From contig JBEKLQ010000018.1 of assembly GCA_050010115.1 (NCBI GenBank), positions 1 through 47,540 of the forward strand: a stretch of 47,540 nt of DNA, in the 5' to 3' direction. The position numbers were made by a program, and so were the translations under genes. Within the stretch, counting starts at the first letter, position 1. The number at the start of each line of letters is the position of its first letter. The notes under the pieces are model-generated. The model did not search any database. It was not told the origin of the DNA and saw nothing but the letters and a program-made list of their open reading frames with translations. This DNA is from JAKACA01 sp050010115. Its GTDB lineage: Bacteria; Actinomycetota; Acidimicrobiia; Acidimicrobiales; Bog-793. Below are positions 24,060-32,198 of this stretch, one piece after another.

Positions 24060-24581
24060 CTAATGGACTGGCGTGGTGCCTGGCGAGGTGGCTGCCGGGT
24101 GGAGCATGTACCAGGCTCCTCCGAACTGGACCAGGCCTTCACCTTTTGTCTGAGCCGGCCCTGTATCGCCTGCGAAGGTGTACACGGGGTATCCGTTGAA
24201 CGTCACCTGCAGTGTCGTGGACGAGCGAGCGACTGTGCCCACTTTCCCCTTCACGCCGGAGCCGATGCTGATCTTTTGGCCCTTGGTGATCAGCAGCGGC
24301 GGCCACGTGGCCAGGCAGGCCGAGGACTTGCAGTGCAGTTTGGTTCCCGCTTCGGTGCTGAGGAGATAGAGCGTGAAGCGGCTTCGGTCCGCCAGCACCG
24401 ACCCGTACTTCGTGACGGTGATGGAGATGAGGCCGGCGGTCCGCACGTTCGGGTGCATCGAGGGGCGATGGGTCACCACCCGAGCAGTTGCAGCGGCTGC
24501 AGCCCCGGGCGACAGGCTGGCGACAGTCGCGAGGCCGGCGACCAGCACAGCCCAACTCGCAAGTACGGATCTGGTCTTCAT
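24060..24581 (-). CDS. Secreted repeat protein (PF03640-like)
   Basis: The 173-residue protein starts at ATG 24581 with a GAGGAGG site. Residues 1-30 are a Sec signal peptide (MKTRSVLASWAVLVAGLATV, then ...PGAAAAATA). Two half-repeats follow: VTKYGSVLADRSRFTLYLL with CKSSACLATWPPLLI, and then FNGYPVYTFAGDTGPAQTKG with GGAWYMLHP. These match the secreted-repeat family in which Y-x-F/L and C...C...WP motifs recur. Members are common on actinobacterial surfaces and of unknown function. The upstream gene on the same strand is the second small AEAYAWL-family ORF, 91 bases away, so they may share a transcript. Confidence 0.8.
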   Translation of the reverse strand: MKTRSVLASWAVLVAGLATVASLSPGAAAAATARVVTHRPSMHPNVRTAGLISITVTKYGSVLADRSRFTLYLLSTEAGTKLHCKSSACLATWPPLLITKGQKISIGSGVKGKVGTVARSSTTLQVTFNGYPVYTFAGDTGPAQTKGEGLVQFGGAWYMLHPAATSPGTTPVH

Positions 24582-24672
24582 TGCGCGCTCCTCCTCGTTG
24601 TGGCCGGCGCGGAGATGTCCGCGCGGCGAGCTCAGCTGGAAAGCAGTACGTGCCGGCGGGGGAGAGGGATTG

Positions 24673-24834
24673 TCAGGTGGCGGAACGTCGTGGAGCGTGC
24701 GGCTGGTCGGGCGCGAGCAGCCAGGCATAGGCCTCGGCGAGCGTGAGGAGCGTCTCCGACGTCATATTCCGCGAGGTAATTGCCTCGAGGAGACGTTCCC
24801 GTAGCGCCTCGACGAGCTCGTCGTGAGTGGGCAT
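24673..24834 (-). CDS. Small protein of the AEAYAWL-DQPH family (copy 2)
   Basis: The 53-residue ORF starts at ATG 24834 with a near-perfect AGGAGG site four bases upstream. It reads MPTHDELVEALRERLLEAIT and ends in LAEAYAWLLAPDQPHAPRRS. It is a paralogue of the ORF at 1864-2022, sharing the RERLLEAI / REQLLDAI helix and the AEAYAWL-x2-DQPH end. Both are highly charged, lack a signal sequence and are probably cytoplasmic. It lies upstream of a secreted-repeat gene on the same strand. Being under 60 residues, it is easily missed by gene callers. Confidence 0.72.
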   Translation of the reverse strand: MPTHDELVEALRERLLEAITSRNMTSETLLTLAEAYAWLLAPDQPHAPRRSAT

Positions 24835-25006
24835 GCTGTCCTCCTATCCAGATCTGGCACCGACCGTACCTCTAGCACGCCGCCCCGGCCGCTGGGTCGC
24901 GATCATGGGTCGACTGTGATCACGCCGAGCCGGTGCTCAGCGTCACGATGTCCATGTGGCCCCTAAGGAGTCCGGTTCGTCTGGCCAGTCCGGGCGGTCT
25001 TGTCGG

Positions 25007-25012
25007 TAGGCT
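25007..25012 (+). promoter_or_regulatory. Predicted -10 element for a leaderless transcript
   Basis: TAGGCT ends seven bases before GTG 25020. There is no Shine-Dalgarno at that start. Confidence 0.45.
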
Positions 25013-25019
25013 CGCAGCC

Positions 25020-25997
25020 GTGGAGGCGGCTCCGTTCGCGCCCGACGAGACAGGGCGCCTGTTCGCGTTGCAACAGCTGCACCTCGTCGACACGCCCCCG
25101 GAGAGCCGGTTCGACCGCGTCGTGCAGCTCGCCGCACGGCTGGTGGGGGCTCCGATCGGCATCATGAGCGTGGTCGACGAGCGATGGGTCTTCTTCAAGT
25201 CGGTGTACGGCGCGACGAGGGCGGGGATCGACCTCGGTCGCCCGTTCCGCGACTACTGGTTCTGTTCCCACGTGGTGGCGACCGCGGCGCCGCTGGTCGT
25301 CGAAGACGCACGCAGCGATGCTCGCTTCTGGGGGATCATGCCGGTAACCGCCGAGCCGGGGCTGAGGTCGTACGCTGGTGTGCCGATCAGGGCTCCCGGC
25401 GGCGAGATCATCGGCGCTCTCGCGGTGCTGGGGAGCGAGCCCCGCCTTGTGAGCGAGGTTGAAGTCTCGGCGCTGGGCGACCTGGCGAAGCTGATCGAGG
25501 CCGAGCTGTCGCCGCTGCCGTACGGGACGACGGACGCCCTCACCGGGGTGTTGAACCCGCGGACCTTTGGGCGCATCGGCAACCGGCTGCTCGAATTTGG
25601 TGACCGCCACGACGAGCCGTCCGTCATGCTCCGGGCGGACGTGGCCGGCTTGGGAGAGATCAACCGTTCGCACGGGTTCGACGTCGGCGACCGAGTGCTC
25701 GTCGAAGCTGCCGAGCTGATCGGTCGCACGGTCCGAGGGTCGGACCTGATCGGGCGCATTGGGCCGGACGAATTCGGGATCCTGCTGATCGGGGCGGATG
25801 CAGGGGCAGCTCAGATCGTCATCGGGCGGATCGTCGACGAGGCGCGGTCGTACAACCAGACCGCCGGCAATAAGTACGCGCTCGCGTTCCACCTGGGCGG
25901 TGCCGTGCACGTGCCCGGCGAGGCCGGCAACGTGGCCGGCCTGCTCGTGACGGCCGAGCCCCGGCGATCAACCGAGCCCGACGCCGCCGCAAGTTGA
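25020..25997 (+). CDS. GAF-GGDEF domain protein with degenerate GGDEF motif
   Basis: The GTG start at 25020 is preferred because of the -10-like TAGGCT and because the protein then begins just before its first domain (325 residues). Residues of about 10-160 form a GAF domain resembling those that open with LHLVDTPPESRFDRVV; it includes VVDERWVFFKSVYG and FCSHVVATAAPLVVEDAR. Residues 165-310 are GGDEF-like, with TDALTGVLNPRTF as the DxLTG..N motif and GRIGPDEFGILL where GGDEF should be. The second Gly is Pro, so cyclase activity is doubtful and a c-di-GMP- or partner-binding role is possible. Upstream in-frame starts are possible. Confidence 0.8.
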   Translation: MEAAPFAPDETGRLFALQQLHLVDTPPESRFDRVVQLAARLVGAPIGIMSVVDERWVFFKSVYGATRAGIDLGRPFRDYWFCSHVVATAAPLVVEDARSDARFWGIMPVTAEPGLRSYAGVPIRAPGGEIIGALAVLGSEPRLVSEVEVSALGDLAKLIEAELSPLPYGTTDALTGVLNPRTFGRIGNRLLEFGDRHDEPSVMLRADVAGLGEINRSHGFDVGDRVLVEAAELIGRTVRGSDLIGRIGPDEFGILLIGADAGAAQIVIGRIVDEARSYNQTAGNKYALAFHLGGAVHVPGEAGNVAGLLVTAEPRRSTEPDAAAS

Positions 25998-26013
25998 CAG
26001 GCGTCCGGCGGCT

Positions 26014-26047
26014 GGCCGGGGCTGAGCTGCGGCCGGGGCTGAGCTGC
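26014..26047 (+). repeat. Two-copy 17-base tandem repeat
   Basis: GGCCGGGGCTGAGCTGC occurs twice without interruption, followed by a partial third GGCC. It lies between the GAF-GGDEF gene and the promoter of the permease gene. Confidence 0.85.
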
Positions 26048-26081
26048 GGCCAGGCCATCCAGCGTCGAACCGACGAAGTGC

Positions 26082-26110
26082 TTGACACCGACCGCTCGAC
26101 CTGGTCGGAT
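26082..26110 (+). promoter_or_regulatory. Promoter of the permease / gamma-glutamylation cluster
   Basis: TTGACA at 26082-26087 is a consensus -35. A 17-base spacer leads to TCGGAT at 26105-26110 as the -10. The start codon of the permease is 51 bases further on. Confidence 0.55.
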
Positions 26111-26120
26111 TGTCTAGACA
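26111..26120. promoter_or_regulatory. GntR/FadR-type operator TGTCTAGACA
   Basis: The perfect palindrome TGTCTAGACA follows the -10 hexamer directly and would cover the transcription start. Its shape resembles operators bound by GntR-family (FCD-type) repressors. No regulator gene is next to it. Confidence 0.45.
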
Positions 26121-26161
26121 TTTTCAGCAGGTAACCGATCGCTCAAGCCAGGGGGAGACTG

Positions 26162-27706
26162 ATGGCGATATCAGAACAGGCAGGCACAGCTGGCGGTGGC
26201 GATCGCGACGTAGCTCAGCTGCACGAGCTCGGCTATGCGCAGGAGCTGAGGCGGAGGATGGGAGGCTTTTCCAACTTCGCGGTCTCCTTCACGATCATCT
26301 CGGTCCTGTCCGGGTGCCTCACGCTCTTCTACTTCGGCATGCAGTACGGCGGGCCGGTGGACCTCGTGTGGGGCTGGATCATCGTCGGGGTCATGACGAC
26401 GGTCGTGGGCCTCGGCATGGCCGAGATCGCCTCCGCTTACCCGACCGCCGGAGGCCTGTACTACTGGGCGGCGAAGCTCTCGCCCAACAATCCCGGGATC
26501 TGGAGCTGGTTCACCGGATGGTTCAACCTGCTTGGCCAGGTGGCGATCACCGCAGGCATCGACTTCGGCTTCGCGACGTTTTTCACCGTGTTCCTGAACC
26601 TGACGGCGGGCTACCCGGACACTCCGGGCCACGTGCTGGCCGTATACGCCGGCATCCTCATCGTCCACGGCGTCCTGAACACTTTCGGCGTTCGCATCGT
26701 CTCCCTGCTCTCGGATGTGAGCGCCTGGTGGCACGTGCTCGGCGTACTCGTGATCGCCGTCGTGCTGTTCTTCGTCCCGAGCCACCACGCTTCGCTCTCG
26801 TTCATCTTCACCAAGTTCGAGAACCAAACCACGCTGGGCGTACCCATCTACGTGTTCATGCTGGGACTCCTGATGGCGCAGTACACCTTCACGGGATACG
26901 ACGCCTCCGCCCACATGTCCGAGGAGACCCACAACGCCGACCTCTCTGCGCCGAGGGGCATCGTGACCTCGATCGTCATCTCCCTCGTCGCCGGCTGGAT
27001 CCTGATCCTCGCCATCACCTCGGTGATCCCGACGAATCCGGCGGCTTATGCCGCGGTCGCCGGCAACTTCGCCGCTCCGGTGGCCATCTGGACGAGCGCG
27101 CTCTCCCGCGTCGGGGCGGAGTTCCTCCTGCTCATCGCTGTCGTGGCGCAGGCGTTCTGCGGGATGGCGTCGGTGACGGCGAACTCCAGGATGCTCTATG
27201 CCTTCAGCCGTGACGGCGCCGTTCCCGGCCACCGTCTGTGGCACAAGATCAACCCGCGGACGAGGACGCCCACGAACTCGATCTGGTTCTGCGTGGTCTT
27301 CGCCTTCATCCTGGCTGTGCCGTCGATGTGGAGCAGTGTCGCCTACGCCGCCGTGACCTCGATCGCCACGATCGGCCTCTACATCGCCTACGTCCTGCCG
27401 ACGCTGCTCCGGCGCATTCAGGGCAACGCCTGGCAGGGCGGCCGGTGGTCGCTCGGCAAGTGGAGCCCTGTGATCGGCTGGCTCGGGATCGTCTGGGTGG
27501 CCTTCATCTCGGTCCTCTTCATGCTCCCCGAGGTGGCCTTCAGCACTATCACCCACGACAACTTCAACTACGCGCCCATAGCCGTCGGCGTGGTCCTGAT
27601 CTTCTCCGGCGGTTACTGGTTGCTGAGCGCTCGCAAGTGGTTCACCGGACCGAAAGTGCAGGGCACGGCGGAGGACTTCGCGGCAATCGAGGCGCGGCTC
27701 CATTGA
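26162..27706 (+). CDS. APC-family amino acid/amine permease
   Basis: This 514-residue membrane protein has about twelve hydrophobic segments. The region MGGFSNFAVSFTIISVLSGC is helix 1 of the APC fold, and MAEIASAYPTAGGLYYWAA is the conserved helix-2/3 segment of the GABA/choline-permease type. FTGYDASAHMSEETHNA matches helix 6 and its loop, in which GABA and amine permeases are conserved. A GGGGGAGAC ribosome site precedes ATG 26162. It lies upstream of the gamma-glutamylation genes, so it probably imports their amine substrate. A promoter and a GntR-like operator lie just upstream. Confidence 0.88.
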   Translation: MAISEQAGTAGGGDRDVAQLHELGYAQELRRRMGGFSNFAVSFTIISVLSGCLTLFYFGMQYGGPVDLVWGWIIVGVMTTVVGLGMAEIASAYPTAGGLYYWAAKLSPNNPGIWSWFTGWFNLLGQVAITAGIDFGFATFFTVFLNLTAGYPDTPGHVLAVYAGILIVHGVLNTFGVRIVSLLSDVSAWWHVLGVLVIAVVLFFVPSHHASLSFIFTKFENQTTLGVPIYVFMLGLLMAQYTFTGYDASAHMSEETHNADLSAPRGIVTSIVISLVAGWILILAITSVIPTNPAAYAAVAGNFAAPVAIWTSALSRVGAEFLLLIAVVAQAFCGMASVTANSRMLYAFSRDGAVPGHRLWHKINPRTRTPTNSIWFCVVFAFILAVPSMWSSVAYAAVTSIATIGLYIAYVLPTLLRRIQGNAWQGGRWSLGKWSPVIGWLGIVWVAFISVLFMLPEVAFSTITHDNFNYAPIAVGVVLIFSGGYWLLSARKWFTGPKVQGTAEDFAAIEARLH

Positions 27707-27918
27707 GGCGACCGGTCCTCAGATCGCCGGCTCCCCGCCGCCGGACTGCGTGCCGTACACCGCCGGGCCGTACACGACTGGGCCGGTGTGGCCCTACCTG
27801 AAAGCTGCCTTCGCGGCCGAGGCGTCCTCACTGGCGGTCCCGGCTGCCTCGCGAGCGGCATGATCGAACAAGATGGGCTCCGGTGGATCCAGTCGGTGAA
27901 GGACCTGGAGGACGGACA

Positions 27919-29280
27919 TTGAGGCAACCTACCCGAATCAGCATCCACGACCTGGAGGGCCTTGTCGACGAGGGCGACATCGACACCGTGGTGGTCGCCA
28001 TCACCGACATGCAGGGCCGCTTGCAGGGGAAGCGCTTCGACGCCCGGCACTTCCTCCACGAGGTCGTGGATCACGCCACCGAAGGCTGCAGCTACCTGTT
28101 GGCTGTCGACGTCGACATGAACACGGTGTCCGGGTACGCGATCTCGTCGTGGGACTCCGGCTACGGCGACTTCGTGATGCAGCCTGACCTCGCGACGTTG
28201 CGGATGATGTCCTGGCACCCGAAGACGGTGATCTGTCACGCCGATGTTGCCTGGGAGGACGGCAGCCCCGTCGCATCCGCGCCCCGGCAGGTGCTGGCGA
28301 AACAAGCGGCTCGGCTGGCTGAGCGCGGGTGGTCAGGCTTGGCCGGAACCGAGCTCGAGTTCATCGTCTTCGAGAACACCTACGAGGACGCCTGGGACCG
28401 TGGCTACCGCGGTCTCACGCCGGCGAACCGCTACAACATCGACTACTCGGTGCTAGGCACCTCCCGCATCGAACCATTGCTCGGGCGCATCCGCCGCGAG
28501 ATGACCAATGCTGGGATGTGGGTCGAGTCCGTCAAAGGAGAGTGCAACCTCGGGCAGCACGAGATCGCCTTCCGCTACGACGACCTCGTGGCCAAGGCCG
28601 ACGAGCACGCGCTCTTCAAGACCGGCACGAAGGAGATCGCGTCCCAGGAGGGTTACTCCATCACCTTCATGGCCAAGTACGACCAGCGCGAGGGCAGCAG
28701 CTGCCACATCCATATCTCGCTCCGTGACGGCGAGGGTGCGCCGCTGTTCGCCGGCGACCGGCAGCACGGCATGTCGGAGTTGTTCGAGCAGTTCCTCGCC
28801 GGCATGCTGGCCTGCACGTCGGATCTGACGTTGTTACTCGCTCCGAACATCAACAGCTATAAGCGGTTCGCGGACGCTTCCTTCGCCCCGACCGCGCTGG
28901 CGTGGGGCCGGGACAATCGGACGTGCTCGTTCAGGATGGTGGGGCATGGGCAGTCGATCCGTGTCGAATGCCGTATCCCTGGTGGCGACGTCAACCCGTA
29001 CCTCGCGATCGCGGCACTCGTGGCAAGTGGTCTGCACGGCGTGGACCAGGGCCTCGAACTGGAACCGGAGTTCGTCGGCAATGCCTACTCGTCCGCCGCA
29101 CCCCGGCTGCCGCGCACGATGCGGGAGGCGACGGACCGCTTCGCTGCGAGCGCTATGGCTCGGGAGGCCTTCGGTGAAGCAGTCGTCGATCACTACGTGA
29201 ACATGGCCGAAGTGGAGATGCGCAACTTCGAAGCGAGTGTGACGGACTGGGAGCGGTTCCGCTCCTTCGAGCGCATGTGA
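27919..29280 (+). CDS. Glutamine-synthetase-like gamma-glutamyl-amine ligase (PuuA/GlnA4-like)
   Basis: The 453-residue protein starts at TTG 27919, chosen because GGAGG lies seven bases upstream. It begins with a beta-grasp-like region (VVVAITDMQGRLQGKRFDA), then the catalytic domain with GTELEFIVFENTYEDAW, VKGECNLGQHEIAF, EGSSCHIHISLRDG and RVECRIPGGDVNPYLAIAA. These are the metal and ATP sites of the glutamine synthetase fold. The tyrosine-adenylylation region of true GlnA is absent, and the following genes are an aldehyde dehydrogenase, an SDR and a class I amidotransferase. It is therefore likely to attach glutamate to an amine. The substrate is argued in the findings. Confidence 0.85.
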   Translation: MRQPTRISIHDLEGLVDEGDIDTVVVAITDMQGRLQGKRFDARHFLHEVVDHATEGCSYLLAVDVDMNTVSGYAISSWDSGYGDFVMQPDLATLRMMSWHPKTVICHADVAWEDGSPVASAPRQVLAKQAARLAERGWSGLAGTELEFIVFENTYEDAWDRGYRGLTPANRYNIDYSVLGTSRIEPLLGRIRREMTNAGMWVESVKGECNLGQHEIAFRYDDLVAKADEHALFKTGTKEIASQEGYSITFMAKYDQREGSSCHIHISLRDGEGAPLFAGDRQHGMSELFEQFLAGMLACTSDLTLLLAPNINSYKRFADASFAPTALAWGRDNRTCSFRMVGHGQSIRVECRIPGGDVNPYLAIAALVASGLHGVDQGLELEPEFVGNAYSSAAPRLPRTMREATDRFAASAMAREAFGEAVVDHYVNMAEVEMRNFEASVTDWERFRSFERM

Positions 29281-29287
29281 GGCCCCA

Positions 29288-30655
29288 ATGACGATCACTC
29301 GAGAGGTAGTCAACCCCGCGAACGAGCAGGTCATCACGACCGTCGAGCATTTCGAGCTGGTAGAGGTCGATCGTGCGATCGAGCGCGCGTCGGAGGCTCA
29401 GCGTGGTTGGGCCGCTCTGGCCCCGGGGGACCGGGCTCGGCTGCTGCGGCGCGCCGCCGAGGCGATCGACGGGGCGCGGGAGGAGTTGGCCCTCCTCGAG
29501 GTCGCCAACTCCGGCCACACGATCTCGAACGCCCGCTGGGAAGCCGGCAACGTGCGCGACGTCGTCGCCTACTACGCCGGAGCACCCGAGCGGCTCTTCG
29601 GGCGCCAGATACCCGTCGCGGGCGGCGTCGACGTGACGTTCCGGGAGCCGCTCGGTGTCGTCGGCGTGATCGTGCCCTGGAACTTCCCCATGCCGATCGC
29701 GTCGTGGGGTTTCGCGCCGGCACTGGCTGCGGGTAACGCCGTGGTGCTGAAGCCGGCCGATCTCACCCCGCTGACGGCGATCCGTATCGGCGAGCTGTTC
29801 CTCGAGGCCGGCATGCCGGACGGTGTCTTTCAGGTGCTGCCCGGGCGCGGGAGCGTTGTCGGCTGGCGATTCGTGACTCACCCGTTGGTACGCAAGATCT
29901 GTTTCACAGGCTCGACTGACGTGGGCAAGCGCATCATGGCCGGCTGCGCGGAGCAGGTGAAGCGGGTCACCCTCGAACTCGGCGGTAAGAGCGCCAATGT
30001 GGTCTTCGCCGATGCCGATCTCGAGCGGGCCGCCGCCACGGCTCCGGCATCGGTCTTCGACAACGCTGGTCAGGACTGTTGCTCACGATCACGCCTGCTT
30101 GTCGAGCGGAGCATCTACAACCGATTCCTCGAGCTGCTGGAGCCGGCCGTCAAGGCTTTCCGCGTGCTGGACCCAACGAACGAGGCCAGCGAGATGGGCC
30201 CGCTCATCAGTGCCGAGCAGCGGGCGGCCGTGCAGGCCTATGTACCCGAGGATGCCCCGATTGCGTTCACCGGTTCGACGCCCGAAGGACCCGGCTATTG
30301 GTTCGCTCCGACCGTGCTCGCTCCGATCGACGTCGACGCGGCCGCCTTCCGCGAGGAGATCTTCGGCCCAGTGCTCGCCGTGGTCCCCTTCGAGGACGAG
30401 GCCGACGCCATCCGCATCGCCAACGACACGCCGTACGGGCTATCGGGATCCGTCTGGACTCGTGACGTCGCCAAAGCGTTTCGGGTGGCGAGGGCGATCG
30501 ACACGGGAGCACTCTCGGTCAACTCCCATTCGTCGGTGCGCTACTGGACGCCGTTCGGGGGTTTCAAGCAGTCTGGGCTCGGCCGGGAGCTCGGGCCCGA
30601 TGCCCTCGAGTCCTTCACCGAGCTGAAGAACGTGTTCATCGCCACGACCGACTGA
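29288..30655 (+). CDS. NAD(P)-dependent aldehyde dehydrogenase
   Basis: The 455-residue enzyme has the standard family landmarks: VVGVIVPWNFPMPIASW, LKPADLTPLTAIRIGELF, FTGSTDVGKRIM as the nucleotide loop, Glu230 in LELGGKSANVVF, and the nucleophile in GQDCC (Cys264 or Cys265). The C-terminus has FGPVLAVVPFEDEADAI and PFGGFKQSGLGRELGPDAL. It is seven bases downstream of the gamma-glutamyl ligase and so probably oxidises a gamma-glutamylated aminoaldehyde to the acid, as PuuC does. It is somewhat shorter at the N-terminus than many relatives (about 480-500). Confidence 0.93.
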   Translation: MTITREVVNPANEQVITTVEHFELVEVDRAIERASEAQRGWAALAPGDRARLLRRAAEAIDGAREELALLEVANSGHTISNARWEAGNVRDVVAYYAGAPERLFGRQIPVAGGVDVTFREPLGVVGVIVPWNFPMPIASWGFAPALAAGNAVVLKPADLTPLTAIRIGELFLEAGMPDGVFQVLPGRGSVVGWRFVTHPLVRKICFTGSTDVGKRIMAGCAEQVKRVTLELGGKSANVVFADADLERAAATAPASVFDNAGQDCCSRSRLLVERSIYNRFLELLEPAVKAFRVLDPTNEASEMGPLISAEQRAAVQAYVPEDAPIAFTGSTPEGPGYWFAPTVLAPIDVDAAAFREEIFGPVLAVVPFEDEADAIRIANDTPYGLSGSVWTRDVAKAFRVARAIDTGALSVNSHSSVRYWTPFGGFKQSGLGRELGPDALESFTELKNVFIATTD

Positions 30656-30671
30656 CAAGGAGCATGTAGGG

Positions 30672-31436
30672 ATGGGACGCCTCGACGGCAAGGTTGCAGT
30701 GATCACCGGAGCCGCCAGCGGCATCGGGAGGGCGAGCGCTCGGCGCTTCGCGGCCGAGGGCGCTCGTGTCGTCGTCGCCGACTTGGCCGACGAGCCAGGG
30801 GAGGCGCTCGCGGCCGAGATCGGCGGTCTGTACGTCCACGCCGATGTGACCGAGGCCGACAGTGTGGACGCGATGTACGACGAGGCCATTGCCCACTTCG
30901 GAGGCCTGGATGTCTGCTTCAACAACGCAGGGATCTCGCCGCCGGACGATGACTCGATCCTCGAGACCGGCATCGATGCCTGGAACCGTGTGCAGCAAGT
31001 GAACCTCACGAGCGTCTTTCTCTGCTGCAAGTCGGGCATCGCCCGGCTCCTCGAGCACGGGGGCGGCAGTGTGATCAACACCGCCTCGTTCGTGGCCATC
31101 CTCGGTGCAGCGACTTCGCAGATCTCGTACTCCGCCTCCAAGGGTGGGGTGCTCTCGATGTCTCGTGAGCTCGGTGTCCAGTTCGCCCGTCAGGGCGTGC
31201 GGGTCAACGCCCTGTGCCCCGGGCCGGTCAACACACCGCTGCTGCAGGAGTTGTTTGCCAAGGACCCCGAACGGGCTGCGCGGCGGCTGGTGCACGTCCC
31301 GATGGGGCGCTTCGGTGAGCCGGAGGAGATAGCGGCCGCAGCGGCGTTTCTCGCCTCGGACGACGCATCGTTCATCACGGCCTCGACGTTCCTTGTCGAC
31401 GGCGGGATCTCGGCGGCCTACGTCACGCCACTGTGA
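30672..31436 (+). CDS. Short-chain dehydrogenase/reductase in the gamma-glutamylation cluster
   Basis: The 254-residue classical SDR has GAASGIGRAS as the NAD(P) loop, NNAG at the end of strand 4, the catalytic Ser in INTASFVA, and YSASK with Tyr153 and Lys157. The acidic residue after strand 2 (VVVADLADEP) favours NAD. It starts 17 bases after the aldehyde dehydrogenase and its stop overlaps the next gene's GTG, so it is part of the operon. Canonical putrescine clusters lack such an enzyme; an alcohol dehydrogenase role acting before the aldehyde dehydrogenase is inferred. Confidence 0.92.
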   Translation: MGRLDGKVAVITGAASGIGRASARRFAAEGARVVVADLADEPGEALAAEIGGLYVHADVTEADSVDAMYDEAIAHFGGLDVCFNNAGISPPDDDSILETGIDAWNRVQQVNLTSVFLCCKSGIARLLEHGGGSVINTASFVAILGAATSQISYSASKGGVLSMSRELGVQFARQGVRVNALCPGPVNTPLLQELFAKDPERAARRLVHVPMGRFGEPEEIAAAAAFLASDDASFITASTFLVDGGISAAYVTPL

Positions 31437-32170
31437 GCAATCGCCCCGTCATCGGTATCACTGCTTACGAAGAGACGGCGACGTGGAACCAGTGGTCCGC
31501 TCTCGCCAGTCTCCTGCCTGCCCGCTACGTGCAGTCAGTCGAGGGCGCTGGCGGCATGCCGCTGCTCATACCGGTACAGGAGCTCAGTGCCGAGGACGCC
31601 CGTGCGCTGCTCGGTCGGCTCGACGGCGTGATCGTGTCCGGGGGGCCGGACGTGAACCCGGAGCGCTATGGCCAAGCGCCGCACCCGGAGACGGGGCGCC
31701 CCCGTGATACGCGTGACGAGATCGAGGCGACCGTGCTCGAGGCGGCGATGAGCGACGAGATCCCCACGCTGGCGATCTGCCGAGGCCTCCAGGTGCTGAA
31801 CGTCGCTCGGGGCGGGACGCTGCTCCAGCACCTGCCCGACGCCGTCGGCCACGGCGGCCACACCCCCGACCCGCGCGGTCACGGCCCCCACGAGGTCCGG
31901 GTCCAGCCCGGGACGTTGTTGGCCGATTTGGTGGGCTGGGAGCATGCAGACGTGCCGACTCACCATCACCAAGCGGTCGACCGGCTAGGGGAAGGTCTTG
32001 TCGCCACCGCCTGGGCCGCGGACGACACGATCGAAGGGGTTGAGGATCGGTCGGTGCCGTTCCTCGTCGGCGTGCAGTGGCACCCGGAGGCGGGGGAGGA
32101 CTTGAGCTTGTTCCGGGGCCTGGTCGCTGCCGCCCGGGAGCGCTCCGCCCGCTCGCCGGTCCGCAGGTAG
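31433..32170 (+). CDS. Class I glutamine amidotransferase-like gamma-glutamyl hydrolase (PuuD-like)
   Basis: The 245-residue protein starts at GTG 31433, overlapping the SDR stop. The nucleophile lies in LAICRGLQVLN (Cys116), with HHHQAVDRLGEG and VQWHPEAGED supplying the His and Glu of the triad. VSGGPDVNPERYG is the N-terminal family signature and GTLLQHLPD follows the nucleophile. It is a stand-alone hydrolase like E. coli PuuD, which cleaves gamma-glutamyl-GABA. Here it would release glutamate and the final acid product from the gamma-glutamyl intermediate. Confidence 0.9.
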   Translation: MSNRPVIGITAYEETATWNQWSALASLLPARYVQSVEGAGGMPLLIPVQELSAEDARALLGRLDGVIVSGGPDVNPERYGQAPHPETGRPRDTRDEIEATVLEAAMSDEIPTLAICRGLQVLNVARGGTLLQHLPDAVGHGGHTPDPRGHGPHEVRVQPGTLLADLVGWEHADVPTHHHQAVDRLGEGLVATAWAADDTIEGVEDRSVPFLVGVQWHPEAGEDLSLFRGLVAAARERSARSPVRR

Positions 32171-32198
32171 GCGAGCAACGCCGAGGCAAGGGCCAGCG

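Noticed and set aside
26171..27703. Minus-strand 510-codon frame opposite the second permease
   Set aside because: It is the third-position shadow of a clear permease and has no protein-like motif.
27780..27796. GGGCC-N5-GGCCC dyad upstream of the glutamine-synthetase-like gene
   Set aside because: It resembles the DosR-like boxes but the spacer is one base longer, so it does not fit the pattern.
27919..29280. Annotation as a true glutamine synthetase (glnA)
   Set aside because: The adenylylation region is missing and the neighbours point to gamma-glutamylation of an amine.
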